Below the pieces are notes generated by a model that saw nothing but the letters and a program-made list of their open reading frames with translations, had not been told where the DNA came from and ran no database searches. The position numbers were made by a program, and so were the translations under genes. From Nitrospirota bacterium (GTDB lineage: Bacteria; Nitrospirota_A; Leptospirillia; Leptospirillales; Leptospirillaceae): DNA of 59,908 nucleotides. Of this stretch, positions 28,301 through 37,926 are shown one piece after another; the stretch's first letter is position 1; every line of letters starts with the position of its first letter. The DNA is taken from assembly GCA_021844275.1 (NCBI GenBank), contig JAKBTR010000019.1:1-59908 (forward strand), given 5' to 3'.

Positions 28301-29643
28301 GATGGATAGATCGGCGTAAACAAAAGGGAACACTCCAGAAGAGACCCGTCTCCTTTCGTCAGGGAGCAGTTTTCTGTTTCATAGGGTTCGGAGGAAAGGG
28401 AGGAGCCCCGGATTCGCGAAGCGATGAAGTCGTTCGTTCCGTCCGGTCGGAGAAACTCCGGTGAAACAGGTACAAACAGGTTTTCGGCAGGGGTTCCGGC
28501 CAGGTCCTTCGAGCGGAATCCCAGAAGCTTTTCCCCCGTCGAATTGAGCGAAAGCACTTTTCCGTCCGGATCGATCTCCATGACCCCCTCGCCCAGATGA
28601 CGGAACAATGATTCCAGATGATTTCTCGAAGTTTCGAGTTCCTGTTGGAGACGATTCTGGTCGGTCCGGTCGTCGATGGTTGCGACGATTCGCTGTTCCC
28701 CTTCGAACTCGGTCTGTTCCAGTCGAACATAGACAGGGATTTTTCGGCCCTGACGATTCGAGATTTCCGTCGGGAATCCAAGAAATCTCTGACGCCCTTG
28801 TATGAGGTCTCCGATGTCGTGGAGAAGGTCCGGTCGACCAAAAAAGGTATCGACAGGAGGTGCGGGTTTCTGGCAGACCTCTTCAGAAGGAAATCCGAAA
28901 AGTTCTTCAAACCCCTTGTTCACGACGAGAAAGCGATCCATTGAGATGGTCAGGAAGGCAATCCCCGAAGAGGAAACGTTGAGAGCCTCATAAATTGCCA
29001 GGTTTCGGAGGAATCGTCGGTATCGTTCCAGCCAGGCGAGAAGGAGACTTGTCAGAGCCAGAAAAAGGACAAATCCGGTGACCTGGAGAGAGACAATTTC
29101 ACGGTTGGCTTTTTGGGCGGCCTGAAGTGTTTCATCCGTGGATCGCGACAGTTCCAGAAGCAGGGGGAGGGTTTTTTGGCTCATGGAATGGATGTCGGGC
29201 TCTGTGTGGTATCCGTTCGAAGGTGTGTGGAGAAACCGGTCCGTTCCCCGGAGAAGGCCCTCGAGGGTTTTCTGGCCGGAAAGAGATAGGTGACGATCGC
29301 GCGATCGGGCATCGAGCAGGAGAGCCCGGGCGTGAATCAGATATCCTTGCGTCCTGTGGGGATTTTCGATGGTGAGGCGTTTTTCCCGGCGCGACAGATC
29401 GGCGATGTATCCCAGAGTCAAGTTGAACCCTTCCAGATCCGCGGTCATAAAACTTTGGTTCTTCAAGGACAGGAGAAGACGTGTGGAGTCTTTGAGAGTC
29501 TTTGCGGCACCCAGAATGGAAAAGAAGAGAGCCGGCAAGAACAGGAAAGAGACAAGATTCCTTTGAAAGACCGCGGATCGGGTGAAGGAATGACGAAAAG
29601 ACAATGGGGAATCTCTTTTCTGGTCTGATCCGGAATCGCTCAT
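25303..29643 (-). CDS. PAS/GAF/GGDEF/degenerate-EAL membrane sensor
   Basis: A 1446-residue inner-membrane signalling protein. Two membrane helices (about 30-50 and 190-208) flank a periplasmic sensing region. Next come three PAS-like domains (about 215-590), a GAF-like domain (600-770), another PAS (775-900), and a GGDEF domain with intact GGDEF near residue 968 and an RxxD inhibitory site (RQGD) five residues before it. The EAL-like domain (about 1075-1300) lacks the EAL, its metal ligands and the KIDxSF motif, so it is probably inactive. A C-terminal tail carries HCPFQFWL, similar to zinc-binding sensor tails. Likely a cyclic-di-GMP synthase. Confidence 0.88.
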   Translation of the reverse strand: MSDSGSDQKRDSPLSFRHSFTRSAVFQRNLVSFLFLPALFFSILGAAKTLKDSTRLLLSLKNQSFMTADLEGFNLTLGYIADLSRREKRLTIENPHRTQGYLIHARALLLDARSRDRHLSLSGQKTLEGLLRGTDRFLHTPSNGYHTEPDIHSMSQKTLPLLLELSRSTDETLQAAQKANREIVSLQVTGFVLFLALTSLLLAWLERYRRFLRNLAIYEALNVSSSGIAFLTISMDRFLVVNKGFEELFGFPSEEVCQKPAPPVDTFFGRPDLLHDIGDLIQGRQRFLGFPTEISNRQGRKIPVYVRLEQTEFEGEQRIVATIDDRTDQNRLQQELETSRNHLESLFRHLGEGVMEIDPDGKVLSLNSTGEKLLGFRSKDLAGTPAENLFVPVSPEFLRPDGTNDFIASRIRGSSLSSEPYETENCSLTKGDGSLLECSLLFTPIYPSSGGPLKELVAIFRDIGARRRLQKKLLKNEEKYRKIIQSSPDGILLLHPASFLVLETNPAFADMAGIHFVEPLLGKTAYAFLSDEDGRLPEIVRTLRSTGSIESFSTFVRRQDRASIPVSVRATLLPYEEEEALLLNVRNTSLQSQSEAVRRILHQLDQRILENRPIGGIFSTLMQDLLKSFSLGIATIIQKKQDGRLEALALSSNLTDDPDTVGQTLNVLMNDGGLSSAAARSLSTGERQIFDTEIYREPYKAFFRKNHIEVSAFFPVRIPGSPPLATIGISLFNRIALDNILLSLVEDLSDKLAIAILHENEQRQIRLQKIATEAVDTPIFIAGPGGVFEWANKAYLDSKRCSIEEIPDFPGYFFSRTSGQTLVGNPLWQKIQAGETYSQEYISPRKGGESYPVEIRISPVFGDNREILHMVCMEKDQTDIKLEEEELRRKAYFDPLTRLANRHMMEGELSRSIEISRRNNRSMAILFLDLDGFKEVNDNYGHAFGDKLLVEVAERLESLVRQGDLVARLGGDEFVVILNNIRHTREVRAAAARILSGIHAPYPIDGQTVTIGTSIGIAIYPDDDKDAASLLRDADQAMYLAKNRGKNNFVLYTAPSSGAGESAGLEERPGTISSTFPDDALVLSPVRSLFHGKIMGFSLSLSRMESGTRYEGDSARITPSSEKTRFFEGAWKAWEAINRTYPGAFLKISLSAHQVMEADFHPVFSAIFHRMPAEDRGRFLIGLHGSIPLPNTFNQETSVSRLAEEGFSVGTEQVGNQGNTFFQLRHLPVRFLEVSRTLVKEMAYEANDLAVLSSIFLLGSSLEKKLIVPAVDDVETAMILRRLGFDWCSGMVCGEVVPPDDPGRTASRDAGWKKFSDEFDIHWDPENISYLLGHKMHRETIESLSRPVKEALPVRQQIFTAQHCPFQFWLSQKSTSDVLGVLNVSQWKDLEEKFHQLAGDPKTDSSFQSDSPASRTETLSGVIAEIQRLQILAENVLFGSVIPEKI

Positions 29644-30266
29644 CGATGCTGCATCCGACCGGAACTCCGGTCCGGCAAGCGTCCGTCAGAGACGCACGGT
29701 CGGGAATCAGGAGGGCCTGCAGGGGATTGCTTCCTGCAATCAATTTCCGGCATCGATGTGTGTTTGATTGATCGAACTCCAGTGCGAATATGTCCGTTTT
29801 TCCCGGAATGTCCGAGGTTTTTCCGGACTGATTCAGGGGAATGTCAAATGCTTTGAAATTTTATCCTTTTTGTGGAAAGGTCGCCATTTTTTCCGGAGAA
29901 CTCCGATGGAAAACGATCCAGGTTTGGAAAATGACGTTTTTCGTTGACATGTGCACAGGAATCACCGGATGATAGATAAGGACATTGGCGGGCAACTTTT
30001 GACAAAGATTTCCCGACAAGGTCAATGAGGGGTGATGGAGTCCACCTGAACGGCCCTTTTCTTCACGGGAAAGGGATGATGACTTCTGCGAGAGATGAGA
30101 TTTGTACCATCTTGCAGGAGACCGTTCCGGTCAATCTGTTATCCCTTTTTTCTTGTGTCGCGGAATGTGGTTTTTCCGTCGGGATGGGGATTGGGACAGC
30201 CTTGGAAGAGTTCCTTCCGAAGGGGTGCCGGATCTCCGGAGAGTGTGGGGCAGGAAAGAGCAAGGA
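29644..30266. other. Divergent intergenic region, 620 bp
   Basis: No gene supported. It separates the GGDEF sensor (minus) from the adaptor gene (plus). A consensus TTGACA at 29944-29949 with GATGAT 18 bp downstream (29968-29973) may start the adaptor operon. A second TTGACA at 29999-30004 lacks a good -10. ACCGGAACTCCGGT near 29656 is a short palindrome close to the sensor start. Confidence 0.45.
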
Positions 30267-31262
30267 ATGGGGGAGACATTGATCGAACCAAAGACCCGGC
30301 AGGGATGGAAGGAGTTGTTGAGCTGGCGCGTCATGCTGCCGCTGCTGGGACTTCTTCTCACGTTGGCCTGGGGAATCCAGCGCTGGAGTGAAGATCGCCA
30401 TTACGTGTTTTCGGACGATGTTTATGTTCAGGGAAAGATCACCTTGGTGTCGTCTTCGATTGCCGGGCGTGTGATTGCCCTGAACGTCAACGAAGGGGAT
30501 CCGGTCGAAAGAGGGGATATCCTCGCGACGGTCGACCGGACCGGAGAAAACTACCAGCGTTCCCATAACACGTCAAAGAATCTCGAAGCGTTTCGAACAC
30601 TCCATAAAGATATGTCGCTTCTTAAGGACCTCCGTCACCGGGAAAACGACGAAAAAGACAGATATATCCGATCCCGGGAATTGCTGCAATCCCATTTTAT
30701 TTCACTCCAGAAGCTCGAGGATATCCATACCCGATGGCTCAAGATTCGCGCCCGTCGCAAAGAGTTGCAGGAGGTGATCGCATCGGAAGAGCAGGTATTG
30801 GAAGTGTCCGAAGTTCATCCGATGAACGCAACCGTCTTTGCGCCGATCGGAGGACAAGTCGCCCAGAGGCTTGTCAATCTGGGCGAAACGGTGAAGCCGC
30901 GCCAGCCTATTGTCAGTCTGATCAACACACGCAGTCTCTCGAGCATCTGGCTTGATGCCTTCGTACGGGAAACACAAGTCTGGAAGATCAAGCCAGGACA
31001 AAAGGTCCGGATCCATATCGACAGCTGGCCCGGAGACACGTTTTATGGCCATGTGCTGGAGTTCATCCCGGCGGCATCCCAGGCGTTTTCCCTGTTGCCG
31101 GCGCAGAATGCGGCTGGAACGTTTGTGAAAGTCGTCCAGCGGATTCCGGTCCGGATCGTTTTCGACAGCCTGCAAAACCGGACGATTTTGCCCGGAATGT
31201 CGGCGGAGGTGTGGATTGACCGGAGATCGATTCCGAAGCAAGGCAAAGGTACTGGAAAATGA
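30267..31262 (+). CDS. HlyD/EmrA-type periplasmic adaptor
   Basis: Membrane-fusion protein bridging an inner-membrane transporter to a TolC-type channel. ATG 30267 gives 331 residues: a basic cytoplasmic start, one membrane helix (about 20-36), then the first half of the lipoyl domain (DDVYVQGKITLVSSSIAGRV), a helical hairpin, the second lipoyl half (NATVFAPIGGQV) and the beta-barrel. LLPAQNAAGTFVKVVQRIPV is typical of the EmrA group. Overlaps the channel gene (ATGA). No transporter gene is next to it. Frame is open upstream, but ATG 30267 has the better context. Confidence 0.88.
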   Translation: MGETLIEPKTRQGWKELLSWRVMLPLLGLLLTLAWGIQRWSEDRHYVFSDDVYVQGKITLVSSSIAGRVIALNVNEGDPVERGDILATVDRTGENYQRSHNTSKNLEAFRTLHKDMSLLKDLRHRENDEKDRYIRSRELLQSHFISLQKLEDIHTRWLKIRARRKELQEVIASEEQVLEVSEVHPMNATVFAPIGGQVAQRLVNLGETVKPRQPIVSLINTRSLSSIWLDAFVRETQVWKIKPGQKVRIHIDSWPGDTFYGHVLEFIPAASQAFSLLPAQNAAGTFVKVVQRIPVRIVFDSLQNRTILPGMSAEVWIDRRSIPKQGKGTGK

Positions 31263-32668
31263 AATTTTTCCCGGTCGGATGGCGAAAATTCTTTTTTGTC
31301 TGCTTTTGTCTGACGACTACCTCTTATGTTTTTTTTCTTCCGTCCCCGGACAGTTTTGCAGAGTCCCCGGACCTCGATCCGGGGATTCCGGTTACAAGGG
31401 AAGAAGTCCTTCAGGAAGCGCTGGACAATAATCCCGGAATTATCGTTCAGGCCAGCCGGTTATCGGCTTCAAGGGAAGAAGTGGGAATCCGGCGGGCGAC
31501 CTATTATCCCCAGATCAGTCTCAATCTGGCCCAGCTTTATCTGAATACGCCTGTTTTGGGCATTTCTTTTCCGAACGAGCAGCCGTTGGCACCCGAAGCT
31601 ATTCTGCCAACATTCACACAAGGGATTTTTGAGTTTGGTCGACGACATAACCAGGTCCGGGCTGCCATCCTGAAAAAGCAGTCCCGGAGGTGGATGCTGG
31701 AGGAGGCCCGTCTTTCTGTCGTCTGGAAGGCGGCGATGTCTTTCGACCAGCTGGCAATGTATCAGCATCTGCTTGAAGCGGCCGATGAAAATGAACGGGC
31801 AGCCCGGAAGCATCTCGAGCGGACACGACTGCGTCTCGAGAAAGGTCTGGCGATCTTTCCGGATCTGACCCAGGCGAAAGTGTATTGGCAAAAGTCCCGT
31901 CTGCAGATCGTCCAGATCCGAAATTCTCTCCATAAAGCGCAGGCGGACCTTGTTTATGCGACCGGGCATAAAAAATTCCGCCCTTACAAGGCCCTGGAAG
32001 ACTCCCGGCCCGTCATGCTGCCACAGGACCCGGACACCCTTGTCGAATCGGCCATGAATCAGCGTCCCTTGCTGATGTCTCTCAGGAAGAAGGACAGGGA
32101 AAAGAAGGTCCTGGTCAACAGGGAGTTCGACGAGCATCTTCCAAAACTCGACCTCTTTGCCAACGGGCTGATCGTCTATGGCCTCCCTTCGGCTGTTACG
32201 CTTGCTCCGCCATCCAGCGGTCTTTTTTTTCCGGGCTTTCAAACCGGAGTCGTTCTGTCTATCCCGATTTTCAGCGGAATGAGTGTGGTCCACGGAACGC
32301 AGAAGGCGCGCGCTCTTTTTCAAAAAGAGGTTTCCGACACGCGGCTGGCGGAAATCCGCGTTGCCAGAAACGTTCGCAAGGCCTGGTTCGATCTGGAAAC
32401 ACAACGAAAAAAGGTGGAACTGGACCAGACGGAAGTCGAAAATGCGACCGTCAACCGCGACATGGTTCAAAAAAGTTATGACAGGGGTCTTGTGGACAGT
32501 GTCACCCGCATACAGGCTCAAGCGGAATATGTTACGGCCAGAGAAACGCTCATTGCGGATCAGTTTCGTCTGCGGATGATCCTGGACGAACTCGAGTGGC
32601 AGGTCGGGATCTGGCCTCGACTTGTGGCAAAACCCCCATCCGTGCGGGTACCTGCGCGCAAGGGATAA
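31259..32668 (+). CDS. TolC-family outer-membrane efflux channel
   Basis: 469 residues with an N-terminal signal sequence (WRKFFFVCFCLTTTSYVFFL) and the duplicated TolC helical architecture: repeats of long amphipathic helices with EALDNNP near the start and SYDRGLVDSVTRIQAQ near the end. It would form the trimeric outer-membrane exit duct for the adaptor encoded immediately upstream, with which it overlaps by 4 bp. Substrate unknown. Confidence 0.88.
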   Translation: MKFFPVGWRKFFFVCFCLTTTSYVFFLPSPDSFAESPDLDPGIPVTREEVLQEALDNNPGIIVQASRLSASREEVGIRRATYYPQISLNLAQLYLNTPVLGISFPNEQPLAPEAILPTFTQGIFEFGRRHNQVRAAILKKQSRRWMLEEARLSVVWKAAMSFDQLAMYQHLLEAADENERAARKHLERTRLRLEKGLAIFPDLTQAKVYWQKSRLQIVQIRNSLHKAQADLVYATGHKKFRPYKALEDSRPVMLPQDPDTLVESAMNQRPLLMSLRKKDREKKVLVNREFDEHLPKLDLFANGLIVYGLPSAVTLAPPSSGLFFPGFQTGVVLSIPIFSGMSVVHGTQKARALFQKEVSDTRLAEIRVARNVRKAWFDLETQRKKVELDQTEVENATVNRDMVQKSYDRGLVDSVTRIQAQAEYVTARETLIADQFRLRMILDELEWQVGIWPRLVAKPPSVRVPARKG

Positions 32669-32859
32669 TCTGCTCTTTCCAAAACCTTATGCAAACTTAG
32701 TGCCTGTCTAGGTGTTCTCTTGTCTTTTTTTCCCCGTTGCACTAACATTTCTGGCAATCGGCGAACGGATAAAAATCGTCAGAGGTATACGGAAATAAGA
32801 AAGGACGGGGCATCTGCGATAAATCCGGATGCCCGGAGAACCGGGAAAGGAGGTGTCCA

Positions 32860-33822
32860 TTGCGCCCAAGGAAAAGAAGAAAAGTCTCCATTGTCGGAGC
32901 CGGAAACGTGGGCGCAACCACAGCCCAGAAGATCGTCGAGAACGGGCTGGCGGATGTTGTCATTCTGGACGTGCGCGAAGGCATGGCCCAGGGAAAGGCC
33001 CTGGATATCCTGGAGTCGGGACCTTTGCTGGGATTTGATACGCGGATCGTCGGATCCGGAAACTATGAAACGATCGAAGGGTCTTCTGTTGTTGTCGTTA
33101 CCGCCGGATTCTCGAGGAAACCGGGGATGACCCGGGAAGATCTCCTGCACAAGAACGGGGATATCATGATCGAGGTCGCGGGCAAGATCCGGAAACATGC
33201 TCCGGAGTCTGTGGTGATCATGGTCACGAATCCCATGGACCTGATGGCCTACATGCTCTGGAAGGTGACCGGGTTCCCCCGTGAACGGGTGATTGGTATG
33301 GGTGGCGCGCTGGACTCATCCCGTTTTGCCTATTTTGTTTCCGAAGTCACGAACACGTCGGTATCGAATATCCAGACGATGGTGATGGGCGGGCACGGGG
33401 ACGACATGGTCCCACTTCTGGAGTTTTCGACGATTGCCGGTGTGTCCCTGAAAAAAGCGCTCGAGCCGCAGGTTCTTCAACAACTGGTAGACCGGACGAG
33501 GGACGGCGGCGGAGAAATCGTTCGGCTCATGAAGGATTCGTCGGCCTATTTCGCTCCGGCAGCCGCCATTTACTCGATGATCGAATCGATCCTTCATGAC
33601 CGGCACCGGGTGATTCCCAGTTCGGTATATCTGGAAGGAGAGTACGGCGTCAAGGGTGTTTTTTCCGGCGTACCGGTCCAGATCGGCAACGTTGGGCTGG
33701 AAAAGATCGTTCCTCTTCCTCTGTCGACCGAAGAGGAAGAGGCCTTTCACCGGTCCACGCAGTCCATCCGTCAGGGGATCAGCACGATTGAAAGACTGTT
33801 TCCCGACCTGGGACGTTCCTGA
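32860..33822 (+). CDS. mdh: Malate dehydrogenase
   Basis: NAD-dependent, LDH-like malate dehydrogenase linking malate and oxaloacetate in the TCA cycle. The dinucleotide-binding GAGNVG is at residues 13-18. The substrate arginines are in FSRKPGMTRED (R86, R92) and LDSSRF (R155), and the catalytic His is residue 179 in GGHGDD. R86 favours malate over lactate. The start is TTG 32860 behind AAAGGAGGTG; 320 residues. Confidence 0.95.
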   Translation: MRPRKRRKVSIVGAGNVGATTAQKIVENGLADVVILDVREGMAQGKALDILESGPLLGFDTRIVGSGNYETIEGSSVVVVTAGFSRKPGMTREDLLHKNGDIMIEVAGKIRKHAPESVVIMVTNPMDLMAYMLWKVTGFPRERVIGMGGALDSSRFAYFVSEVTNTSVSNIQTMVMGGHGDDMVPLLEFSTIAGVSLKKALEPQVLQQLVDRTRDGGGEIVRLMKDSSAYFAPAAAIYSMIESILHDRHRVIPSSVYLEGEYGVKGVFSGVPVQIGNVGLEKIVPLPLSTEEEEAFHRSTQSIRQGISTIERLFPDLGRS

Positions 33823-33899
33823 CCGAGGATGATCCGGCGGGACTCTCTATCGGTGACCGCCTTTCTCGCCGGATCCCTTCCGGTGATTCCGGGACGACC

Positions 33900-34487
33900 G
33901 TGAAGAGAGGTGAGCGACTCCTCCGAAGCCGGTTTTTTGTTCTGGGGGTTTCTGCTGTTCCGATTCTCCTGACGCTTTTCTACATGGGGTTCATTGCCCA
34001 CAGGCATCTCCAGCAACGAGGGAAGGTACCGGTCGACAGTCACCCGCTGCCGGAGGCAGAAATTTTGATCCGGCATTTCCACTACTCCAGGACAGTTGAC
34101 GGGAAGACGAAATGGTTTGTCGATGCCGACCGGGCGTCTCTGGGCAAGGATGAGTCCCGGGCAAAGATCTGGGATCTGAAGGCCCGGATTCGCGTTCGCC
34201 GGGACCTCAGGCTGGTTGTCACGGGGGAGAAAGGGGTTATCGATCAGGTCCGACACCGATTTTACGTGGAAGAAGTGACGCGTCCGGTTTCAGCCCGATT
34301 TTCCAATGGATTAACGGTGATTTCATCCCACCTCAATTATGCGGACCGGCAAGATGAAATTCGCACGGACGGTCATGTGATTATACTGGGGCCCAACATG
34401 ATCATCCAGGGACAAGGATTGCAATCGGTTCCCCGCAATCAGAGGTTTCGAATCGACCGAAACGTGCGTGCCGTCTTTGCCAATTGA
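33900..34487 (+). CDS. lptC: LPS export protein LptC
   Basis: 195 residues, GTG start. One N-terminal membrane helix (about 13-32) is followed by a periplasmic beta-jellyroll of the LptC/OstA type, with the strand pattern WFVDADRAS, VTGEKGVID and LTVISSHLNYA. LptC receives LPS from LptB2FG and hands it to LptA. It lies 77 bp after mdh and directly before lptA and lptB. Sequence similarity is low, as usual for LptC, so context carries weight. Confidence 0.85.
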   Translation: MKRGERLLRSRFFVLGVSAVPILLTLFYMGFIAHRHLQQRGKVPVDSHPLPEAEILIRHFHYSRTVDGKTKWFVDADRASLGKDESRAKIWDLKARIRVRRDLRLVVTGEKGVIDQVRHRFYVEEVTRPVSARFSNGLTVISSHLNYADRQDEIRTDGHVIILGPNMIIQGQGLQSVPRNQRFRIDRNVRAVFAN

Positions 34488-34494
34488 CTTTACG

Positions 34495-35118
34495 ATGAGC
34501 CGGATTGTCTCTTCGCGCCGTGGATTTCATCCCGGAAAAAATCCTTTGTGGCTGTTGTTCCGGGCAAATGCGGGCGTCCTCCTTTTTTGGGTTTTGTCGA
34601 TTTCGTTCTGCCGGAGTGCCTGGGGGGCCCCTTCGGTTCCGACGGTGATCAATGCCGACAAGATGCTGGCTGAGAACATCCAGAACGAAATTCATTTTGT
34701 CGGTCATGTTCATCTCGTGAAAAAAAATCTGATTCTGAAGTCGGACAACCTGGATGTCTTTTTTGTTCCTCCGGCCAGGGGAGCGACTTTGATGGACAAT
34801 ATGCACGCCCGTCAGAAGTCCCAGAAGATCCAGACTATGATTGCGACAGGCCACGTGTATATCAAAAAAGGCAATCGGGTCGCTTATGCGGGAAAAGCGG
34901 TCTATGTTGCCCGAGGTCATTTTTTTGTCCTGACCCGCCTTCCTGTTGTCATTCAAAACGGCGATCGCATATCGGGAGAGAAAATCACGTTTTTTACCCG
35001 GATCGACAAAAGTCTTGTGCAGGGCCACAGCCTGATGCTGCTTCATCCGTCGGGAAAAAAGGGGAAAAAGGAGCAAAAGCCAGAAGTGAAGTCCCCCCAA
35101 CCCAGAGGAAAGGGCTGA
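34495..35118 (+). CDS. lptA: LPS transport periplasmic protein LptA
   Basis: OstA/LptA-family protein that bridges LPS across the periplasm. From ATG 34495 (MSRIVSS) it has 207 residues with a signal peptide ending near CRSAWGA. Next comes the LptA repeat fold ([34 protein letters not shown], then AVYVARG). The tail is very basic ([12 protein letters not shown]). In-frame GTG 34468 would overlap lptC. Stop is 4 bp from lptB. Confidence 0.88.
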   Translation: MSRIVSSRRGFHPGKNPLWLLFRANAGVLLFWVLSISFCRSAWGAPSVPTVINADKMLAENIQNEIHFVGHVHLVKKNLILKSDNLDVFFVPPARGATLMDNMHARQKSQKIQTMIATGHVYIKKGNRVAYAGKAVYVARGHFFVLTRLPVVIQNGDRISGEKITFFTRIDKSLVQGHSLMLLHPSGKKGKKEQKPEVKSPQPRGKG

Positions 35119-35122
35119 CCGG

Positions 35123-35869
35123 ATGTCCATTGAGGTTCAGGATCTTCGAAAAAACTACCGGAAAAGGTGGGTGGTGGACGGGGTCAGTATCAGCGTGAAC
35201 CAGGGAGAAGTCGTGGGTCTCCTCGGGCCGAACGGGGCAGGGAAAACAACGACATTCTACATGATTGTCGGACTCGTTCGGCCCGATGGGGGCCAGATCC
35301 TGATGGATGACCATGACATATCCCGGTATCCGATGCATGTCCGGGCACGGACGGGAATCAGCTATCTTCCCCAGGAGTCGTCGATCTTTCGCAAGTTGAC
35401 CGTGGAGGAAAATATCCTGGCCGTCCTCGAATACATGGACCTTTCTCGCGAAGAGCGTCAGGAGCGTCTCGAAAGACTTCTGGAAGAACTGAATATCGCT
35501 CATCTCGCAAAAAACAAGGCCTATACTTTGTCCGGTGGAGAAAGACGACGGGTGGAAGTGTCGAGGGCACTTGCGACGAAACCCCGATACATCCTGCTGG
35601 ACGAACCGTTCGCCGGGGTCGATCCGATCGCGGTAATCGAGATCCAGAAGATCATCGCCCAGCTTCGTCAGAGCAACATCGGAGTTCTTATCACCGATCA
35701 CAATGTTCGGGAAACCCTCGAGATTACCGATCGGGCCTATGTCATCAATCAGGGGAAAATTCTGGAAGAAGGAACGCCCCGGAAGATTGCTTCCAGCCCC
35801 AAAGCGCGGGCCTTTTATCTGGGGGAGAAATTTACGCTCAATTCGGCTGTCATGGAGGAGGAGATTTGA
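35123..35869 (+). CDS. lptB: LPS export ABC transporter ATPase LptB
   Basis: ATPase powering LPS extraction from the inner membrane with LptF and LptG, which are not in this window. Walker [10 protein letters not shown] (35-43), signature LSGGERRR (about 136) and Walker B YILLDEP (about 157) are intact. 248 residues, normal. Its stop overlaps the rpoN TTG start (TTGA). The order lptC-lptA-lptB-rpoN-hpf is the standard arrangement in many Gram-negatives. Confidence 0.96.
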   Translation: MSIEVQDLRKNYRKRWVVDGVSISVNQGEVVGLLGPNGAGKTTTFYMIVGLVRPDGGQILMDDHDISRYPMHVRARTGISYLPQESSIFRKLTVEENILAVLEYMDLSREERQERLERLLEELNIAHLAKNKAYTLSGGERRRVEVSRALATKPRYILLDEPFAGVDPIAVIEIQKIIAQLRQSNIGVLITDHNVRETLEITDRAYVINQGKILEEGTPRKIASSPKARAFYLGEKFTLNSAVMEEEI

Positions 35870-37326
35870 TTCGCCAACGTCTGGAAATCAAGCTCGGCCA
35901 GAAGATGGTGATGACGCCCCAGCTCCAGCAGGCCATCCACTTGTTGATGCTTGCCAAGCTGGACCTGAGAGAGGAAATTCTGCAGGAAACCCAGACCAAC
36001 CCGCTTCTGGAACTGGAAGAGGATAACGACTGGGAGGAACCGACACCGGAAGGTACTATCGACACGCCACCGTCGGACGGAGAGGATCGTGAAACGGTTC
36101 CGGAGGACGGAGTCGTCCCGGATCCGTTATTGAGCTGGGATTACTCTCTCCATGAGGATATGGACGATTCGGGACTTTACCAGGAAGAACGCTCGATCCG
36201 GGAAGATCCGGAAAGTGATTTTTCCTACGAGAAGATCTTGGCTGCCCCGACTACTCTGGAAGACCATCTTGTCTGGCAGATCTCGTTCAGGGAGATGCGG
36301 CCTGATGAAAAGGAACTGGCTCATTTTCTGATCGGAAACATCAACGAGGACGGATATCTCGTCGTGACGGAAGAAGAGGTGCCGGAAAATCTTCGTCGAG
36401 ATCCGGAATCGTTTTCGCGGGTTCTTTCCTGGATCCAGGAATGCGATCCACCGGGTGTCGGTGCCCGGAATCTGAGAGAATGCCTGATGATCCAGGCCCG
36501 TCTCCTTCAACTCGAAAAGACAGTCGTCTGGTCGATTCTGGATAGCCACATGGACGCTTTCATGGAGATGAAGTACAAGGGAATTGCCAAAACCCTCTCT
36601 GTCCCCCTGGAAGACATCCAGACGGCATCTCAGATCATCCGAAAACTCGAACCGAAACCAGGCCGCCCCTATTTCCGGGACATGGCCACCCCGATTTCTC
36701 CCGACGTCCGATTTTACGATGCGGGGAATGGAGAGATCCGGGCGGTTCTGAACGAAGAGGGTGTCCCGCGTCTGAGGATCCAAGCCGCCTACAGGTCTCT
36801 CCTGAAGACCATGGAAAAAAAGGATAAGACGCGGGAGTATATTGAAGAAAAGCTTCGCTCTGCGATGTGGTTCCTGAAATCGATCGAGCAGAGAAAGAAG
36901 ACCATATTGCGGGTATCCGAGGCTATCCTTCGTCACCAGGAAGATTTTTTTCGACGGGGACCCCTCGCTCTGAGACCTCTTGTTCTGAAAACGATCGCCA
37001 TGGATCTGGGTCTTCATGAATCGACGATTTCGCGTGTCACGAATCAGAAATACGCCGAAACCCCGTTCGGCATCGTGGAGCTGAAGTTCTTTTTCTCAGG
37101 AGGATTGCCGTCCCAGTCCGGGGCCGAACATTCTTCAGTCAGTGTCCGGGAGAAAATCCGCGACATGGTCCGGGAGGAGTCGAAAGAATCTCCTCTGACG
37201 GATCAGGAAATCATGAATCGGCTGGGAAAGGAAGGGATCGTCATTGCTCGCAGGACGGTCGCCAAGTATCGTATGGAACTCGATATCCCGCCGGTCAACA
37301 AACGCAAACAGGAACGCGTGGTCTGA
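35866..37326 (+). CDS. rpoN: RNA polymerase sigma-54 factor
   Basis: Sigma-54 needs ATP-driven activators and recognises -24/-12 promoters. The N-terminal region is rich in Gln and Leu ([18 protein letters not shown]) and contacts activators. The core-binding and DNA-binding domains follow, and the RpoN box ARRTVAKYR lies at about 461-469. Start is TTG overlapping lptB. 486 residues, typical. Confidence 0.96.
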   Translation: MIRQRLEIKLGQKMVMTPQLQQAIHLLMLAKLDLREEILQETQTNPLLELEEDNDWEEPTPEGTIDTPPSDGEDRETVPEDGVVPDPLLSWDYSLHEDMDDSGLYQEERSIREDPESDFSYEKILAAPTTLEDHLVWQISFREMRPDEKELAHFLIGNINEDGYLVVTEEEVPENLRRDPESFSRVLSWIQECDPPGVGARNLRECLMIQARLLQLEKTVVWSILDSHMDAFMEMKYKGIAKTLSVPLEDIQTASQIIRKLEPKPGRPYFRDMATPISPDVRFYDAGNGEIRAVLNEEGVPRLRIQAAYRSLLKTMEKKDKTREYIEEKLRSAMWFLKSIEQRKKTILRVSEAILRHQEDFFRRGPLALRPLVLKTIAMDLGLHESTISRVTNQKYAETPFGIVELKFFFSGGLPSQSGAEHSSVSVREKIRDMVREESKESPLTDQEIMNRLGKEGIVIARRTVAKYRMELDIPPVNKRKQERVV

Positions 37327-37371
37327 AGAGTCAAACGATCACGCTTGTCAATTTTAGGAGGAGACGGAAAC

Positions 37372-37902
37372 ATGGACATTGCCTTGACGGGAAGACACAT
37401 GGAGATTACCGAAGCGATTCGCTCAAAGGTCCAGGAAAAAATGGAACTTCTGGACCGGGTAGCTCCTGAAAACTGCCGAGCCGATGTCGTCCTGGGTGTG
37501 GAAAAATTTCGCCAGAAAGTGGAGGTGACACTTCATGCCAACGGGCGTCTGATTCACGCCGAATCGGTGACGAACGACCTTTATGCCTCCCTGGATCTTG
37601 CTGTCGACAAGCTGGACAGGCAGCTGGTGCGCTTCAAGGAAAAAATCCGTCATGGGCATGCTTCGAACGGCCAGTCTGTCAAAACGAACATGGATAACAA
37701 CCTGGTCGAAAATGAAAAACCCTTGCCATCTCTGGTGAAGACGAAGCGTTTTCCGGTCAAGCCCATGTCCCTCGACGACGCCATTCTCCAGATGGAGCTT
37801 CTGGACAAGGATTTTTTCCTGTATACGGATCCGGTCTCCGAAACACTGCGCGTTCTCTATCGCCGCCGCGATGGAAGTCTGGGCCAGATTCAGCCCGAAT
37901 GA
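37372..37902 (+). CDS. hpf: Ribosome hibernation-promoting factor, long form
   Basis: Binds the 30S subunit in slow growth. ATG 37372 (MDIALTGRHMEI) follows a strong AGGAGG and gives 176 residues. The N-terminal HPF/YfiA domain covers about 1-100. After a linker, a C-terminal domain (KRFPVKPMSLDDAILQMELL) marks the long form that drives 100S dimers directly. It sits 45 bp after rpoN. Confidence 0.95.
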   Translation: MDIALTGRHMEITEAIRSKVQEKMELLDRVAPENCRADVVLGVEKFRQKVEVTLHANGRLIHAESVTNDLYASLDLAVDKLDRQLVRFKEKIRHGHASNGQSVKTNMDNNLVENEKPLPSLVKTKRFPVKPMSLDDAILQMELLDKDFFLYTDPVSETLRVLYRRRDGSLGQIQPE

Positions 37903-37926
37903 TGACGGAGGGAGGGGACGTCTGAC

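Noticed and set aside
26371..28464. 697-codon plus-strand frame inside the GGDEF sensor
   Set aside because: The minus-strand frame has clear PAS, GAF and GGDEF motifs; this one has none.
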